From: Anaerolineae bacterium
GTDB taxonomy: Bacteria; Chloroflexota; Anaerolineae; J036; Brachytrichaceae
Assembly: GCA_023511655.1 (NCBI GenBank)
Contig: JAIMBB010000018.1
Location: 1-35,336 of the forward strand
Reading direction: 5' to 3'
DNA length: 35,336 nt
The notes beneath the pieces were generated by a model that saw nothing but the letters and a program-made list of their open reading frames with translations, had not been told where the DNA came from and searched no databases. Both the position numbers and the translations under genes were made by a program. The first letter of the stretch is position 1; each line of letters opens with the position of its first letter. Shown here one piece after another: positions 8,134-16,662 of this stretch.

Positions 8134-10604
8134 GCTGTTGCTCCACGAGTTGAGGGGTTGAGGCGAAGCCAGTAATCAGCCCAATCGGCATAGCCGCGAT
8201 GTCGCAGCCATTCGGCGGGCCACCTTTCGCCGTGTTGCGCGATGAACTTGTCGATGAGCGCAACGTCTTCCTTGCCGGAGACACCGAGGAAGCTCAGGGC
8301 CACACCGCCCAAGCCGAGCTGGAACAGGCGGCGACCGAGGGGACTCATGTAGTAGTAATGCCGCTTCGGCGTGGCCGAGGCGATGATGTCGATTTGCCGC
8401 TGATTCAGGCCGAGCACCTGGTAGATGCCGCGCACAGTCTCGTTTCGAGCCTCCGCGTTCGGCAGCAGAATCTTCGTCAAGCACGACTCGACGATCACGT
8501 CGCGGATCGGCGAATTGAACACATCCGACAGGGACTGCGTGAACATCCAGACCGCGCAGTTCTTGCTTCGCAAGAGCTTCAGCCACTCGCGCAGCTTGTC
8601 TCGGAACATCGGATGCGACAGGGCCAACCAGGCTTCGTCGATGGAGAGCACCGTAGGTGAGCCGTCAAGCCGCTTTTCGATACGCCGGAACAGGTACAAC
8701 AGCACCGGGACGACGTTCTTGTCGCCCAGCGCCATCAGTTCTTCCATCTCGAAGACCATGAACTTGCTGCTGCCCAGGGTATCGACCTCGGCATCTAGCA
8801 AGCTGCCCATCGGGCCGGAGACGGTGTAATGCTCCAAGGCCTCGCGGATCGTCAGGTCTTGCACGTTGGCAACGAACTCGGTCAGTGTGCGCGTCGGGCT
8901 GGCCTTCAGCAGTTCCAGGCCTTGCGCGACCTTGTTGCGCATGGCGGGCGTGAGATCGAGGCCTTGCAGCGTGCAGAGCGTTTCGATCCATTCGGCGGCC
9001 CAGGCGAAGTCGCTGCGCGAGTCGATCTCCTTCAGGGGGCAGAAGGCGAGCTTCGTCTTCTCGCGCCCGATGTCGTAGTGATCGCCGCCTGCTGCCTTCA
9101 CCAGCGCATAGAGGCCATACTTCATATCGAAGGCGAAAACCTGCGCGCCGGGGTAGCGGAACTGCTGGCTCACCAGGAAGGCAAGCAGCGTGGTCTTGCC
9201 TGCGCCAGTCGGGCCGAGGCCGAGCATGTGACCCACGTCGCTGACGTGCGCGTTCAGCCGGAACGGCGTAGAGCCGTTTGTCGCCGCGTAGGCGAGCGGG
9301 GGGCTGTTCGGGGGGTAGAAGGGGCACGGATGCACCGCCAGGCCTGCCCAAATCGCCGTGGTGGGAAGCAAGTCGGCCAGGTTGAGCGTATGCAGCAGCG
9401 GGCGTCGAATGTTCTCCACGCCATGACCAGGCAGCGACCCGAGCCAGGCTTCGACGGCGTTGATGGTTTCCAGCCGCGCGCCGAACCCGAGGTTCTGGAC
9501 GATCTTGCGAATCTCCCGAACGGCTTCGTCGATCTGTTCCGGGTCTTCGTCATAGATCACGATGTTCGAGGTGTAGTAGCCATATCGCACCAGGCCGCTA
9601 TCGGCCTCGGCCATCGCCACTTCGACATCGTTCGACATTTCGGCGGCGTCGAGGTTGATCGGGCCGTTCGCCGTCTGGAACATCTGATCCTTGAAACCGC
9701 GAACCTTCTGCTTCCACTTGCGGCGCATGCCGTCGAGCAGGCCGCGCGCGACGAAGCCGTCGAGGAACTGGAAGCGGGTAGACCAGCGATATTCAAGGGC
9801 CAGCTCATCGAGCGCGGCCAGAATGCCGGGGTAGCTCTCCTGCGGAAACCCGTCGAGGGCGACCACGCGGACATGCTTCTTGCCAACGCGCGGCGCGATG
9901 CCGCCGTAGAAGTCTGCATTGCCGATCAGCGTGTCGAGGTACATGCCCCAGGGGGGCAGGTTGACCGGATGGTTCTCGCCGGTCACGCAGAAGTGCAGGT
10001 ATTGCAGCATCGCGTCACGCATGTGCGAGCGACCGAACTCATCGACCAGTTCGCGGGCGGCCATGCGTTCGAGCAGGAAAATCGACGAAAGCGAGTCTTC
10101 GAGCTCGGCGCAGGCATCACGGAACTGGCGAAGGTATCGACTGCCGACTTCGCGCGTGGCCGCGCCATCGTCGCCGTCGAACATCATCCGAGTCAGCTTG
10201 CCCTCGGTTTGTGTCGGCGGGAGATAGGTCAACGAGAGCGCATAGGCGCTTTCGTAGTGCGCGCCTTCAGCCAGGAACTGCATGCGACGTTCTTCGTCGA
10301 TCACGCGCGTGGTGCGATCCGGGAACGCGCCGCGTTCCGGGTAGCCCGGCGCTTTGCGCCGGATCGCATCGACGTGGATCATCCAGCCGGAGCCGAAGCG
10401 CATCGCGGCGTTCAGCCGGGCAGAGACGGCGGCCAGCTCGTCGGCAGTGCTGCTTGCGAGGTCTTGACCCCGGAAGTACCAGCACGCCATGAGCGCGCCA
10501 TCCTTGCAGCACATGATGCCGTTGTCGATCATGGCCGCGTAGTTCAGGCGGTCGGCGAGGCCTTCTTCCTTTGTGCGGTATTCACGTAGGTTGAGCACGA
10601 TCAC
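8130..10604 (-). CDS. virB4: VirB4/TrbE-type T4SS ATPase
   Basis: 824-residue cytoplasmic ATPase driving pilus biogenesis and channel assembly. It has the CagE/TrbE/VirB family N-terminal domain, then Walker A GPTGAGKTT in the second half and Walker B VLSIDEAWLAL near the C-terminal third. The preferred start is GTG at 10604 (VIVLNLREYRTKEEG), which overlaps the virB3 stop and follows AAGGAAGG. An in-frame TTG at 10649 would add 15 residues lacking family character. Length is normal for the family. Confidence 0.95.
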   Translation of the reverse strand: MIVLNLREYRTKEEGLADRLNYAAMIDNGIMCCKDGALMACWYFRGQDLASSTADELAAVSARLNAAMRFGSGWMIHVDAIRRKAPGYPERGAFPDRTTRVIDEERRMQFLAEGAHYESAYALSLTYLPPTQTEGKLTRMMFDGDDGAATREVGSRYLRQFRDACAELEDSLSSIFLLERMAARELVDEFGRSHMRDAMLQYLHFCVTGENHPVNLPPWGMYLDTLIGNADFYGGIAPRVGKKHVRVVALDGFPQESYPGILAALDELALEYRWSTRFQFLDGFVARGLLDGMRRKWKQKVRGFKDQMFQTANGPINLDAAEMSNDVEVAMAEADSGLVRYGYYTSNIVIYDEDPEQIDEAVREIRKIVQNLGFGARLETINAVEAWLGSLPGHGVENIRRPLLHTLNLADLLPTTAIWAGLAVHPCPFYPPNSPPLAYAATNGSTPFRLNAHVSDVGHMLGLGPTGAGKTTLLAFLVSQQFRYPGAQVFAFDMKYGLYALVKAAGGDHYDIGREKTKLAFCPLKEIDSRSDFAWAAEWIETLCTLQGLDLTPAMRNKVAQGLELLKASPTRTLTEFVANVQDLTIREALEHYTVSGPMGSLLDAEVDTLGSSKFMVFEMEELMALGDKNVVPVLLYLFRRIEKRLDGSPTVLSIDEAWLALSHPMFRDKLREWLKLLRSKNCAVWMFTQSLSDVFNSPIRDVIVESCLTKILLPNAEARNETVRGIYQVLGLNQRQIDIIASATPKRHYYYMSPLGRRLFQLGLGGVALSFLGVSGKEDVALIDKFIAQHGERWPAEWLRHRGYADWADYWLRLNPSTRGATA

Positions 10605-10918
10605 CTTCCTTTCCAGGTGAGAGGCACCGAGCGCGTTTTCCCGCACCAACGTGCGGCGGCGGGAAAGTAGCTCTGGTACTTCTGGTGGCGAATGAAAACG
10701 GGCCTCATGAGCGGGTCAGCCTTACCCATGCGGGAGAAGGCGCCGACAGCAGCAAGCCAAACGGCAATGCCCATCAAGACGCCCCACCAGGTTTGCACGG
10801 AGAAGACCAGCATCCCGGCCAGGATGCCCGCGCCTAGCACGAGCTCACGATCACCGCCCAACAACAGGGTTGGGCGATTCAGCGAGCGGTGAATAGGGAT
10901 GCGACGCGGGGCTTCCAT
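10601..10918 (-). CDS. virB3: VirB3/TrbD-type T4SS protein
   Basis: 105-residue inner-membrane protein with an N-terminal IPIHRSLNRPTLLLGGDRELV motif and a hydrophobic hairpin at about residues 29-60, the usual VirB3/TrbD architecture. VirB3 works with VirB4 in pilus assembly. ATG at 10918 follows virB2 by 3 bp, and the gene ends inside the virB4 start. Confidence 0.93.
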   Translation of the reverse strand: MEAPRRIPIHRSLNRPTLLLGGDRELVLGAGILAGMLVFSVQTWWGVLMGIAVWLAAVGAFSRMGKADPLMRPVFIRHQKYQSYFPAAARWCGKTRSVPLTWKGR

Positions 10919-10921
10919 GAC

Positions 10922-11242
10922 TTAGACCAGTGCGCCGGACACGCCAAACAGGGCCGACATGAAGCCCGCGCCGGCGACGAGGAAGGCAATCGCCAGCACC
11001 AGCAGCAGCGCCTTGCGAGTGAACTCGGACAGCTCGCCGCCGAAGACCAGGGTGCCACCGGCAGCAGCCATCGCAATGATGGAGATACCGAGGGCCACCG
11101 GCCCGGTCAGGCTGTTCGCCAGCGTTTGAAGCGGGCCTTCCCAGGGAAGGCCACCACCGCCACCACCGCCAGCGAAGGCCAGGCCGGAGAAGCCGAAGGA
11201 GACGAACGTGAGCGCCAGAGCGCGAAGGAAACGGTTTTTCAT
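10922..11242 (-). CDS. virB2: VirB2/TrbC-type major pilin
   Basis: 106-residue prepilin. It has a signal sequence MKNRFLRALALTFVSFGFSGLAFA, a Gly-rich mature N-terminus (GGGGGGGLPWEGPLQ), and two membrane helices near residues 48-70 and 78-98. TrbC-type pilins are cut and in RP4 circularised by the TraF peptidase; a TraF homologue is present at 24499-25053, so this pilin is a plausible substrate. Confidence 0.93.
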   Translation of the reverse strand: MKNRFLRALALTFVSFGFSGLAFAGGGGGGGLPWEGPLQTLANSLTGPVALGISIIAMAAAGGTLVFGGELSEFTRKALLLVLAIAFLVAGAGFMSALFGVSGALV

Positions 11243-11282
11243 GGGCTAAGTCCTTGATGAAGTGAACGGGAGTAGTTGAGAG

Positions 11283-12254
11283 TCAGACATTGCGAACACG
11301 GTACTCCCCTGTCTCCGTGTCGAAGCCGTCGATAGCGATGATTTCCTTGACTGAGCGGCCTGCTTTTGCCTCCTTGTCCTTTGCGATGAAGATGACGACG
11401 TTCACGGCCTCGCCAATCAGCCTTTTGACCATTTCGGGGGTGTAGTTCGAGGCCTCGGGCGCTTCGGCGATGAGACTTTCGAGGCGCGAGAGCGCCAGGC
11501 GGCCACTGTTCGCGTGCAGGGTGCCCGCGCCGCCTTCGTGGCCGGTGTTCCAGCTCTTGAGCAGAGCCATCGCCTCGCCGCCGCGCACTTCGCCGACGAT
11601 GATCCGCTCAGGACGGAAGCGCATCGTCGAGCGCAGGCAATTGTTCATCGTGAAGTGCGACACCGCGCGCATCGTCACGAAGTCCTCAGCCGAGCATTGC
11701 AGCTCGCCCGTGTCTTCGATGATGACCAGGCGATCATGCGGGGCCAGTGTCGAAATGCCGTGAATAACGGCATTGAGCAGCGTCGTCTTGCCGCTGCCGG
11801 TGCCACCCGCGACGATGATGTTCTTGCGGTTGACGATGGACCGCCAGATGAAGTCGAACTGTTCTTGCGTCAGGATGCCCGCTGCAAGGTAGTCTTCGAG
11901 CGTGAAGACCTTGCGCGCCTTCTTGCGGATCGTGAAGGACACGGCGGCCACGACTGGCGGGGCCAGTGCGGTGAAACGGCTTTGGTCGAGGGGAAGCTCA
12001 CCCTCAAGCGAGGGGCGCTCATAAGTCACGGTAGTGCCGAGCATCGCGGCCACCGTGGAGACGATGCTTTCAGCTTGCGACGGCAGGAGCGAACCGGCAA
12101 CGTACTTGCCGACGCCGAACTTCTCGACCCACAGCTTGCCATCGGGGTTGAGCATTACTTCGATGACGGCATCGTCGGCGAGTGCTTCGAGGATCACGCC
12201 TCCCAACTCGCGCTTGAGCTTGACTAGCAGCCGCTCGCGCTGTTCTTCGTTCAT
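11283..12254 (-). CDS. virB11: VirB11/TrbB-type T4SS ATPase
   Basis: 323-residue hexameric secretion ATPase. Walker A AGGTGSGKTT lies at about residues 149-158, the Asp box EDTGELQ at 180-186, Walker B region RIIVGEVRGGEA at 217-228, and the His box GHEGGAGTLHANS at 238-250. It switches the VirB4/VirD4 machinery between pilus building and DNA transfer. It is first in the leftward virB operon, an order typical of TrbB-led operons. ATG at 12254. Confidence 0.96.
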   Translation of the reverse strand: MNEEQRERLLVKLKRELGGVILEALADDAVIEVMLNPDGKLWVEKFGVGKYVAGSLLPSQAESIVSTVAAMLGTTVTYERPSLEGELPLDQSRFTALAPPVVAAVSFTIRKKARKVFTLEDYLAAGILTQEQFDFIWRSIVNRKNIIVAGGTGSGKTTLLNAVIHGISTLAPHDRLVIIEDTGELQCSAEDFVTMRAVSHFTMNNCLRSTMRFRPERIIVGEVRGGEAMALLKSWNTGHEGGAGTLHANSGRLALSRLESLIAEAPEASNYTPEMVKRLIGEAVNVVIFIAKDKEAKAGRSVKEIIAIDGFDTETGEYRVRNV

Positions 12255-12302
12255 GCGGTTTACCTATCCATTGACTCGGGAATATACTTCTAACCTGGCA
12301 TG

Positions 12303-12331
12303 TTTATATCACGTTGCCGGAGGAAAGACAA
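12303..12331 (-). promoter_or_regulatory. putative virB operon promoter
   Basis: On the minus strand: -35 TTGTCT (12331-12326), a 17-bp spacer and -10 TATAAA (12308-12303), 49 bp upstream of virB11. It overlaps the ribosome site and start of the divergent primase gene, so the two units share a short 78-bp control region. A TGATATAAA motif straddles the -10 and recurs upstream of the RHH gene. Confidence 0.55.
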
Positions 12332-12332
12332 G

Positions 12333-13241
12333 ATGACAAGACCCGACTTCACCCGAATGGCCGTCGAGCGGCAGGTTCACGCGATGGGCTGCGACACCTT
12401 CGAGATCGGCATGTTCAACCCGGCCTACCAGGACAAGCAGACCGGCGAGATCGGCGAGCGCATGGAGCTGCGGACGTGGAGCAAGGAAACCTTGCTCAAG
12501 GATGAAGCCATCGCGCACCTGAAGCTGAAGAACATGAAAGGCTGCAACATCTACATTCGCCCGGCTGGCGAGCATGGGCTGACGCTGGTCGATGACCTCA
12601 AGGCATCCACCATCGAGCAGATGAAGAAGGCGGGCTTTCAGCCTGCCGTCGTGGTGGAGACAAGCCCCAACAACTACCAGGCGTGGCTCAAGCACGGGCA
12701 GACGCTGCCGAAGGATGTTTCAACAGCCGCAGCGCGCCTCTGCGCTGAAAAATTTGAAGGCGATCTCGGTAGCGCCGACTGGCGACACTTCGGGCGGCTC
12801 GCGGGCTTCACGAACCGCAAGCTGAAATACCAGATGGACTCAGGGCACTTCCCCTTTGTCAAGCTGCGGGAGCACTCGGGCCAGCAGTACGACCAGCGAA
12901 AGGAACTCATACAACAAGCTGAAGGCGTCATCGCGCGGCAGCGCGCGATCGAGCAGCAGCGCCGGGAAGCGTGGCAGAACCGCCAGGCCACGGTAGACAG
13001 GCAGGGCGTGAAGGGCATCGACGACTTTCGGGGCGATCCGCGCTATGGTGGCGACAACACGCGGGTTGATCTTGCCTATGCCACCTATGCTGTAGCCCGA
13101 GGGGTTCCGTTGCATGAGATCGAGGCCGCACTTGCCAGCCGCGACCTCTCCCACAAGGGCACGCCGAGGCGGCAACAGGAATACATCGACCGCACCATCC
13201 GCAAGGCGACCGAGAAGGCCCGAGGGGGCGTAGGCCGCTGA
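12333..13241 (+). CDS. RepB-type DNA primase domain protein
   Basis: 302-residue protein resembling the plasmid RepB primase family: an N-terminal alpha/beta domain with LKLKNMKGCNIYIRPAGEHGLTLVDDL and later GRLAGFTNRK, as seen in small archaeo-eukaryotic-type plasmid primases. The C-terminal third is helical and Gln/Arg-rich (EGVIARQRAIEQQRREAWQNRQ). It probably primes lagging-strand or post-transfer synthesis. ATG at 12333 follows GGAGGA with good spacing; the longer frame from 12300 is less likely. It is divergent from virB, and a hairpin element overlaps its stop. Confidence 0.75.
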   Translation: MTRPDFTRMAVERQVHAMGCDTFEIGMFNPAYQDKQTGEIGERMELRTWSKETLLKDEAIAHLKLKNMKGCNIYIRPAGEHGLTLVDDLKASTIEQMKKAGFQPAVVVETSPNNYQAWLKHGQTLPKDVSTAAARLCAEKFEGDLGSADWRHFGRLAGFTNRKLKYQMDSGHFPFVKLREHSGQQYDQRKELIQQAEGVIARQRAIEQQRREAWQNRQATVDRQGVKGIDDFRGDPRYGGDNTRVDLAYATYAVARGVPLHEIEAALASRDLSHKGTPRRQQEYIDRTIRKATEKARGGVGR

Positions 13242-13285
13242 TGGTGACAGGTGTAGTGCGCCAGGTCGCCTTTTCGTGTCACCAT
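13241..13285. repeat. TGGTGACA/TGTCACCA hairpin element, copy 2
   Basis: ATGGTGACA at 13241-13249 pairs with TGTCACCAT at 13277-13285. It begins on the last base of the primase stop codon. The interior differs from copy 1; only the ends are conserved. It lies between the primase gene and the toxin-antitoxin promoter. Confidence 0.8.
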
Positions 13286-13287
13286 GC

Positions 13288-13304
13288 TATTATTCACCAC
13301 ATAG
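13288..13304 (+). promoter_or_regulatory. putative operator upstream of the zeta toxin-antitoxin pair
   Basis: TATTATTCACCACATAG matches the TTATTCACCATA core found in the ssb, 28211 and 29069 promoters, with one substitution and a broken palindrome. It lies 50-67 bp ahead of the antitoxin ATG. A role as promoter/operator is inferred from position and similarity. Confidence 0.45.
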
Positions 13305-13354
13305 CAACCCAGGGAGTAGAAAGGGAACTGGCAGCAGAACGAAAGGCCTCGATC

Positions 13355-13564
13355 ATGACCAAGCGCATCTTCAACCGATCCTTTGCCGAACTCGACGCAC
13401 TAGCGAAGAAGGCCGTCAGCCAGGCCGTGGGCGAGTTGCACGCGAAGGGAATCCCGACCTACCACATGGAAGGTGGGCAGATGATCGAGACGGCACCCAA
13501 CGGCGCGAAAACGCGCCTCAAGACGGCAGCAGAACGCACCACGAAGCGCCCGGCTGCGGCATGA
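13355..13564 (+). CDS. small antitoxin of the zeta-toxin pair
   Basis: 69-residue basic protein (MTKRIFNRSFAELDALAKKAVSQAVGELHAKGIPTYHMEGG...). Its stop overlaps the toxin ATG (ATGA), the standard layout of an antitoxin gene before its toxin. The segment ELHAKGIPTYHMEGGQMIETAPNG is characteristic of small proteins found just upstream of plasmid zeta-type toxins; I have no firm family name. ATG at 13355 is preferred over a longer frame that would run through the operator and hairpin. Confidence 0.7.
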   Translation: MTKRIFNRSFAELDALAKKAVSQAVGELHAKGIPTYHMEGGQMIETAPNGAKTRLKTAAERTTKRPAAA

Positions 13565-14445
13565 CCGCAGCCAGTGAGCAGGACTCCGATCTTCGTCTAG
13601 TGGTTGTCGCGGGGCCGAACGGTTCCGGCAAGTCAACCATCACGGCCATTCACCAAGAGCTGCACGACCTGCCAGCAGCCTATGTCAACGCAGACGAGAT
13701 CGCCAAAGAGCTAGGCATACCGGCCTACGACGCGGCCCAGGTGGCCGAAATGAAGCGATCCGAGCTGATTGCAGCGAAGCAGCCCTTCGCCTTCGAGACG
13801 GTACTGAGCCACCCGAGCAAGCTCGCCTTGCTGGACAAGGCCAAGGAGGCGGGCTACGACATCACCCTGATTTTCGTCGGCACTCAAGACCCCGCGATCA
13901 ACCTTCAGCGTGTCGAGCAGCGTGTTCGCGCTGGTGGGCACGACGTGCCGCCCGACAAGACGGTCAGCCGGTGGCATCGTTCGATGGAGCTGCTACCTGC
14001 GGCAGTGGAGCGTGCCGATGCATCGCTGATCTACGACAACAGCGGAGCCGCGCCGAACCTGGTGCTTCAGCTTGAGAAAACGAAGATCGTCGAGCGGGCA
14101 CAGGAGGTGCCGCCCTGGGTGGATGTGGCCCTTGTGCAGCCGCTACAACAGCGCGCCGCCGAGCTGAAGAAGCTCAAGAGCTTTGCGAACGTCAATGACC
14201 TCACCTTGCAGAAGGCCGACGCAACAGGCCAGGCCTACGAGGGCCGCATGCAGGTTCAGACAGAGCACTTCATCACGCAGAACATCGGACACAGGACGCT
14301 GGTTGTTCACGATAAGGCCTTCGTCGGGAAGGACTTGCAGCCGGGGCAGGCCTTGCGAGTCGATTACAGCCAATACAAGCCGGGCGGCAACACGCCATTG
14401 ATCACCCACATGGGGCCAGTGAAAGGCAAGGACTTGGGCCGCTGA
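13561..14445 (+). CDS. zeta-type toxin with C-terminal KfrB-like module
   Basis: 294-residue protein. Walker A GPNGSGKS at residues 18-25 and the following NADEIAKELG and FAFETVLSH segments identify the zeta/PezT kinase fold, which phosphorylates UDP-N-acetylglucosamine precursors and blocks cell-wall synthesis. From about residue 225 a separate 65-residue module follows (YEGRMQVQTEHFITQNIGHRTLVVHDKAFV...), resembling the KfrB domain of IncP plasmids. A similar module ends the ArdC protein at 19871-21718. The toxin role is likely because of the antitoxin partner; the module's role is unknown. Confidence 0.85.
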   Translation: MTAASEQDSDLRLVVVAGPNGSGKSTITAIHQELHDLPAAYVNADEIAKELGIPAYDAAQVAEMKRSELIAAKQPFAFETVLSHPSKLALLDKAKEAGYDITLIFVGTQDPAINLQRVEQRVRAGGHDVPPDKTVSRWHRSMELLPAAVERADASLIYDNSGAAPNLVLQLEKTKIVERAQEVPPWVDVALVQPLQQRAAELKKLKSFANVNDLTLQKADATGQAYEGRMQVQTEHFITQNIGHRTLVVHDKAFVGKDLQPGQALRVDYSQYKPGGNTPLITHMGPVKGKDLGR

Positions 14446-14446
14446 T

Positions 14447-14488
14447 TGGTGACAGCGGCGAGCGGGCCAGGCGCGCGGCCTGTCACCA
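14447..14488. repeat. TGGTGACA/TGTCACCA hairpin element, copy 3
   Basis: TGGTGACA at 14447-14454 and TGTCACCA at 14481-14488, one base after the zeta toxin stop. The interior closely matches copy 1 in the same orientation. Confidence 0.8.
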
Positions 14489-14605
14489 CGACGCCGCGAA
14501 GCGGCTTTCCCGTGCGACGCCAGGCGCGCGCGGCGGGTAGAAGCGACGACACCACCGGCGACCGCTTCGCCGATGGTGCCGACCAGGTAGACGCCCGTCA
14601 TGGCG

Positions 14606-15214
14606 TCACCGCACACGCCAGCCGAACGTTTTCCCATCCTTGGCAGTGCCGTAGCAGTAGCCATCTTTGGCCGTCCAGCCGGGGCCGCTGCATTCCAGCA
14701 GCGTGCGCGCTTGGCCCAACTCGGCCAGGCGTGCCGCCGCCCTACCCTCGGGCGTGGCGAACACCTGACCGGCGCGCAGCGCCTCGTTCTCGCTGGCCGT
14801 CGAAGCGAGCCAGTAGCCGCCACCGAAGGCCAGGCCAGCCACAACCACACCAACCCCACCGGCCACAGCGAACCACTTCGAGGCGTTGACGTTGCGGTTC
14901 GCCTTGGCAACATCTTCGATGAGCTTCGCGGCGGTGGCCCGCGCCTTCTCAACCTCGTCATTGATCCGCAGCGTCGCTTGCGCGACCGCCTCGGCGGTGC
15001 GGTGCGTTGCCTTCTTGTCCACATCGGCCAGGAGTGCAGCCGCTGCCTTCTCGATCTTGCCGGGGATCGGTTCGAGCTGGTCAACGACGGCTTTCGCCGT
15101 GGCTTCCAGCGCGAGCCGGTTCAGTTCCACCAGGACAAAGGCCGGATCGTCTTCGTCGAGGCGCACTTTCATGCGCTCAACGATGGCAGCGATCATCTTG
15201 CCCTTGTCCATCAT
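14606..15214 (-). CDS. traM: TraM-like conjugal transfer protein
   Basis: 202-residue protein: a helical cytoplasmic part (residues 1-108) rich in Ala, Lys and Glu, a membrane segment near 112-135 (WFAVAGGVGVVVAGLAFGGGYWLA), and a C-terminal tail with ATPEGRAAARLAELGQARTLLECSG and GYCYGTAKDGKTFGW. Similar tails occur in IncP TraM-type and mobilisation-associated membrane proteins. Placement after traL and traK matches the RK2 order traK-traL-traM. ATG overlaps the traL stop. In RP4, TraM stimulates transfer by an unknown mechanism. Confidence 0.8.
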   Translation of the reverse strand: MMDKGKMIAAIVERMKVRLDEDDPAFVLVELNRLALEATAKAVVDQLEPIPGKIEKAAAALLADVDKKATHRTAEAVAQATLRINDEVEKARATAAKLIEDVAKANRNVNASKWFAVAGGVGVVVAGLAFGGGYWLASTASENEALRAGQVFATPEGRAAARLAELGQARTLLECSGPGWTAKDGYCYGTAKDGKTFGWRVR

Positions 15215-15984
15215 CAGAACCCCACTTCGTCGAGCTGGCCGAAGATGTCCTTCTGCACGGTCTTGATGCGTTGCTTCGCCATGATCGTGAAGCCGCCACC
15301 GTTGAGGACTTCGGCGAAGGTCAGCTTCTTCGAGGCCATTTCTTCGATGTCCTTGCCGAAGGTGTCTTGGTTGCGCTTGGCGATCCGCACGATGCCGCGC
15401 ACCTTGGCCGCGTTCTCGGTGTAGACCTTCATTTCGTTGAAGGCCTTCCCGTTGTGCTCGATCGCGCCGAAGAACTCATTGAGCCAAACAACGATGTTGT
15501 TCGTCGGAGTCTGTTCGGCCAGGGCCTTGAAGCCTGCCAGCGTGTCGAAAAGAGCTTGCCCGCCCGTCACCACGCAATGGATGAACACATCGCGCCCGGC
15601 CTCACGCAGCATGTCGATGGCGTTGTTCTCGATGAGGTAGTTCGACAGCGGGACGAAGCTCGATGCGCCGTTGTCCACCACGAAGACGCCTTCCTCGGTC
15701 AGCAGGCGCTCCATCAGGCCATCGAACTTGCGTTCATCTATCTTCGAGCCGTCCATCAAAGCGACGTGTTGCGCGCCGAGAGCCTTGTAGTTCACCAGCG
15801 TCTGGTTCACGGGATCGGTGTCGATGCACTTCACTTCGCCCACCACGTTCTGGAAATACTGCGCCAGCAGGGCCGACACGAGGGACTTGCCAACGCCGCC
15901 CTTGCCCTGCAAGGTGAAGTGAACGGCGTTCGGGGCCACCTTCGCGGCGGCGGCGGGTTGTTGCTTCTCTGCTTTTTCAGCCAT
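15214..15984 (-). CDS. traL: TraL-like P-loop ATPase (ParA/MinD superfamily)
   Basis: 256-residue ATPase close to RK2 TraL. It has a deviant Walker A LQGKGGVGKS near residue 25, then CIDTDPVNQTLVNYKALG and VDNGASSFVPLSNYLIEN, both diagnostic of the TraL branch rather than of partitioning ParA. ATG at 15984 is preferred because AGGAG lies 9 bases upstream; an ATG two codons earlier leaves only 3 bases. It lies in the traK-traL-traM unit. Its function in transfer is not established even in RP4. Confidence 0.9.
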   Translation of the reverse strand: MAEKAEKQQPAAAAKVAPNAVHFTLQGKGGVGKSLVSALLAQYFQNVVGEVKCIDTDPVNQTLVNYKALGAQHVALMDGSKIDERKFDGLMERLLTEEGVFVVDNGASSFVPLSNYLIENNAIDMLREAGRDVFIHCVVTGGQALFDTLAGFKALAEQTPTNNIVVWLNEFFGAIEHNGKAFNEMKVYTENAAKVRGIVRIAKRNQDTFGKDIEEMASKKLTFAEVLNGGGFTIMAKQRIKTVQKDIFGQLDEVGF

Positions 15985-16001
15985 GTTCATGTGCTCCTAA
16001 G

Positions 16002-16394
16002 TCAAACAAGATCGTCGGGGTCAATGTCTTTGGTGCCCTCGTAGTTGAAGCCCGTGGACTTCTTCAGCGGGTTCTCAGGCGGTTTTTCTGCCTTCGGGGT
16101 GCCTACCCCCTTACCTTCAGGCGTTCGGGCCGTCACGGGCGCGCTATGGGGCTTTGCGGGCATTGCTGCCGTCACGGCAGCTTTACCGCCGACAGGCGCG
16201 GCGGGTGCCACGACCTGCTTCTTGCGCGCTCGACACAGCTCATTGCGGAGGTTCTTCAGGGTGGTTTCGTACCCCTCGGCGGCCAGCTCGGCGAGGATGA
16301 CTTCCTGCCTCACTCCCACCGACAGCCGGGCCTCGATAGAGGCCAGGCGCTCACGAATCACCCCCGCCAGGCTCTGAGTTCGTGCTTTTTTCAC
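16002..16394 (-). CDS. traK: TraK-like oriT-binding protein
   Basis: 130-residue basic protein. The N-terminal half (LAGVIRERLASIEARLSVGVRQEVILAELAAEGYETTLKNLRNELCRARKK) looks like a helix-turn-helix unit; the remainder is a Pro/Ala/Lys-rich linker ending in KSTGFNYEGTKDIDPDDLV. RK2 TraK has the same plan and a matching C-terminal tail (TGF..NP..DKKDL). RK2 TraK binds and bends oriT DNA. GTG at 16394 follows AGGAG. The phased TGCTTAT repeats begin 26 bp upstream of its start, making it the leading candidate to bind them and to autoregulate. Confidence 0.85.
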   Translation of the reverse strand: MKKARTQSLAGVIRERLASIEARLSVGVRQEVILAELAAEGYETTLKNLRNELCRARKKQVVAPAAPVGGKAAVTAAMPAKPHSAPVTARTPEGKGVGTPKAEKPPENPLKKSTGFNYEGTKDIDPDDLV

Positions 16395-16419
16395 ACAGAT
16401 GCTCCTTTCTCGGTCACAG

Positions 16420-16543
16420 TGCTTATATTCTGCTTATCTTCTGCTGATCTGTCAAGGGGTGTGCTTACGTGTCGCTTATCTTGTGCTTATATCGTGCTGA
16501 TGTCAACCCACGACCGCTTAACTTCTGCTGATCTTTTGCTTAC
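16420..16543 (+). repeat. ten phased TGCTTAT/TGCTGAT repeats in three clusters
   Basis: Heptamers start at 16420, 16431, 16442; then 16462, 16473, 16484, 16495; then 16515, 16526, 16537. Spacing is exactly 11 bp inside clusters and 20 bp between them. Sequences are TGCTTAT, TGCTGAT, TGCTTAC, CGCTTAT or CGCTTAA. All lie in the same orientation. Such helical phasing points to cooperative protein binding on one DNA face. R388 StbA binds 9-bp repeats at an 11-bp period beside oriT, a close parallel. Confidence 0.9.
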
Positions 16544-16662
16544 CCACCACGGGAGCGAAGCGACCGCACCCCAAAGACCGGGAAGCAACCCCGACAACCA
16601 ATGCCTAGTGGAACATAAAGAATGGCAGACGGCGGTGGGTTGCTTTCGCTGCTTTTTCCATC

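Noticed and set aside
8829-10589. 586-codon plus-strand frame
   Set aside because: Antisense shadow of virB4, which has clear Walker motifs on the other strand.
15214-15984. ParA partitioning ATPase
   Set aside because: Sequence and neighbours fit RK2 TraL better, and no ParB gene follows.
15007-16044. 345-codon plus-strand frame
   Set aside because: Antisense shadow of traL and traM.
16420-16543. CRISPR array
   Set aside because: Repeats are 7 bp with 4-bp gaps, far too short; no cas genes in the window.
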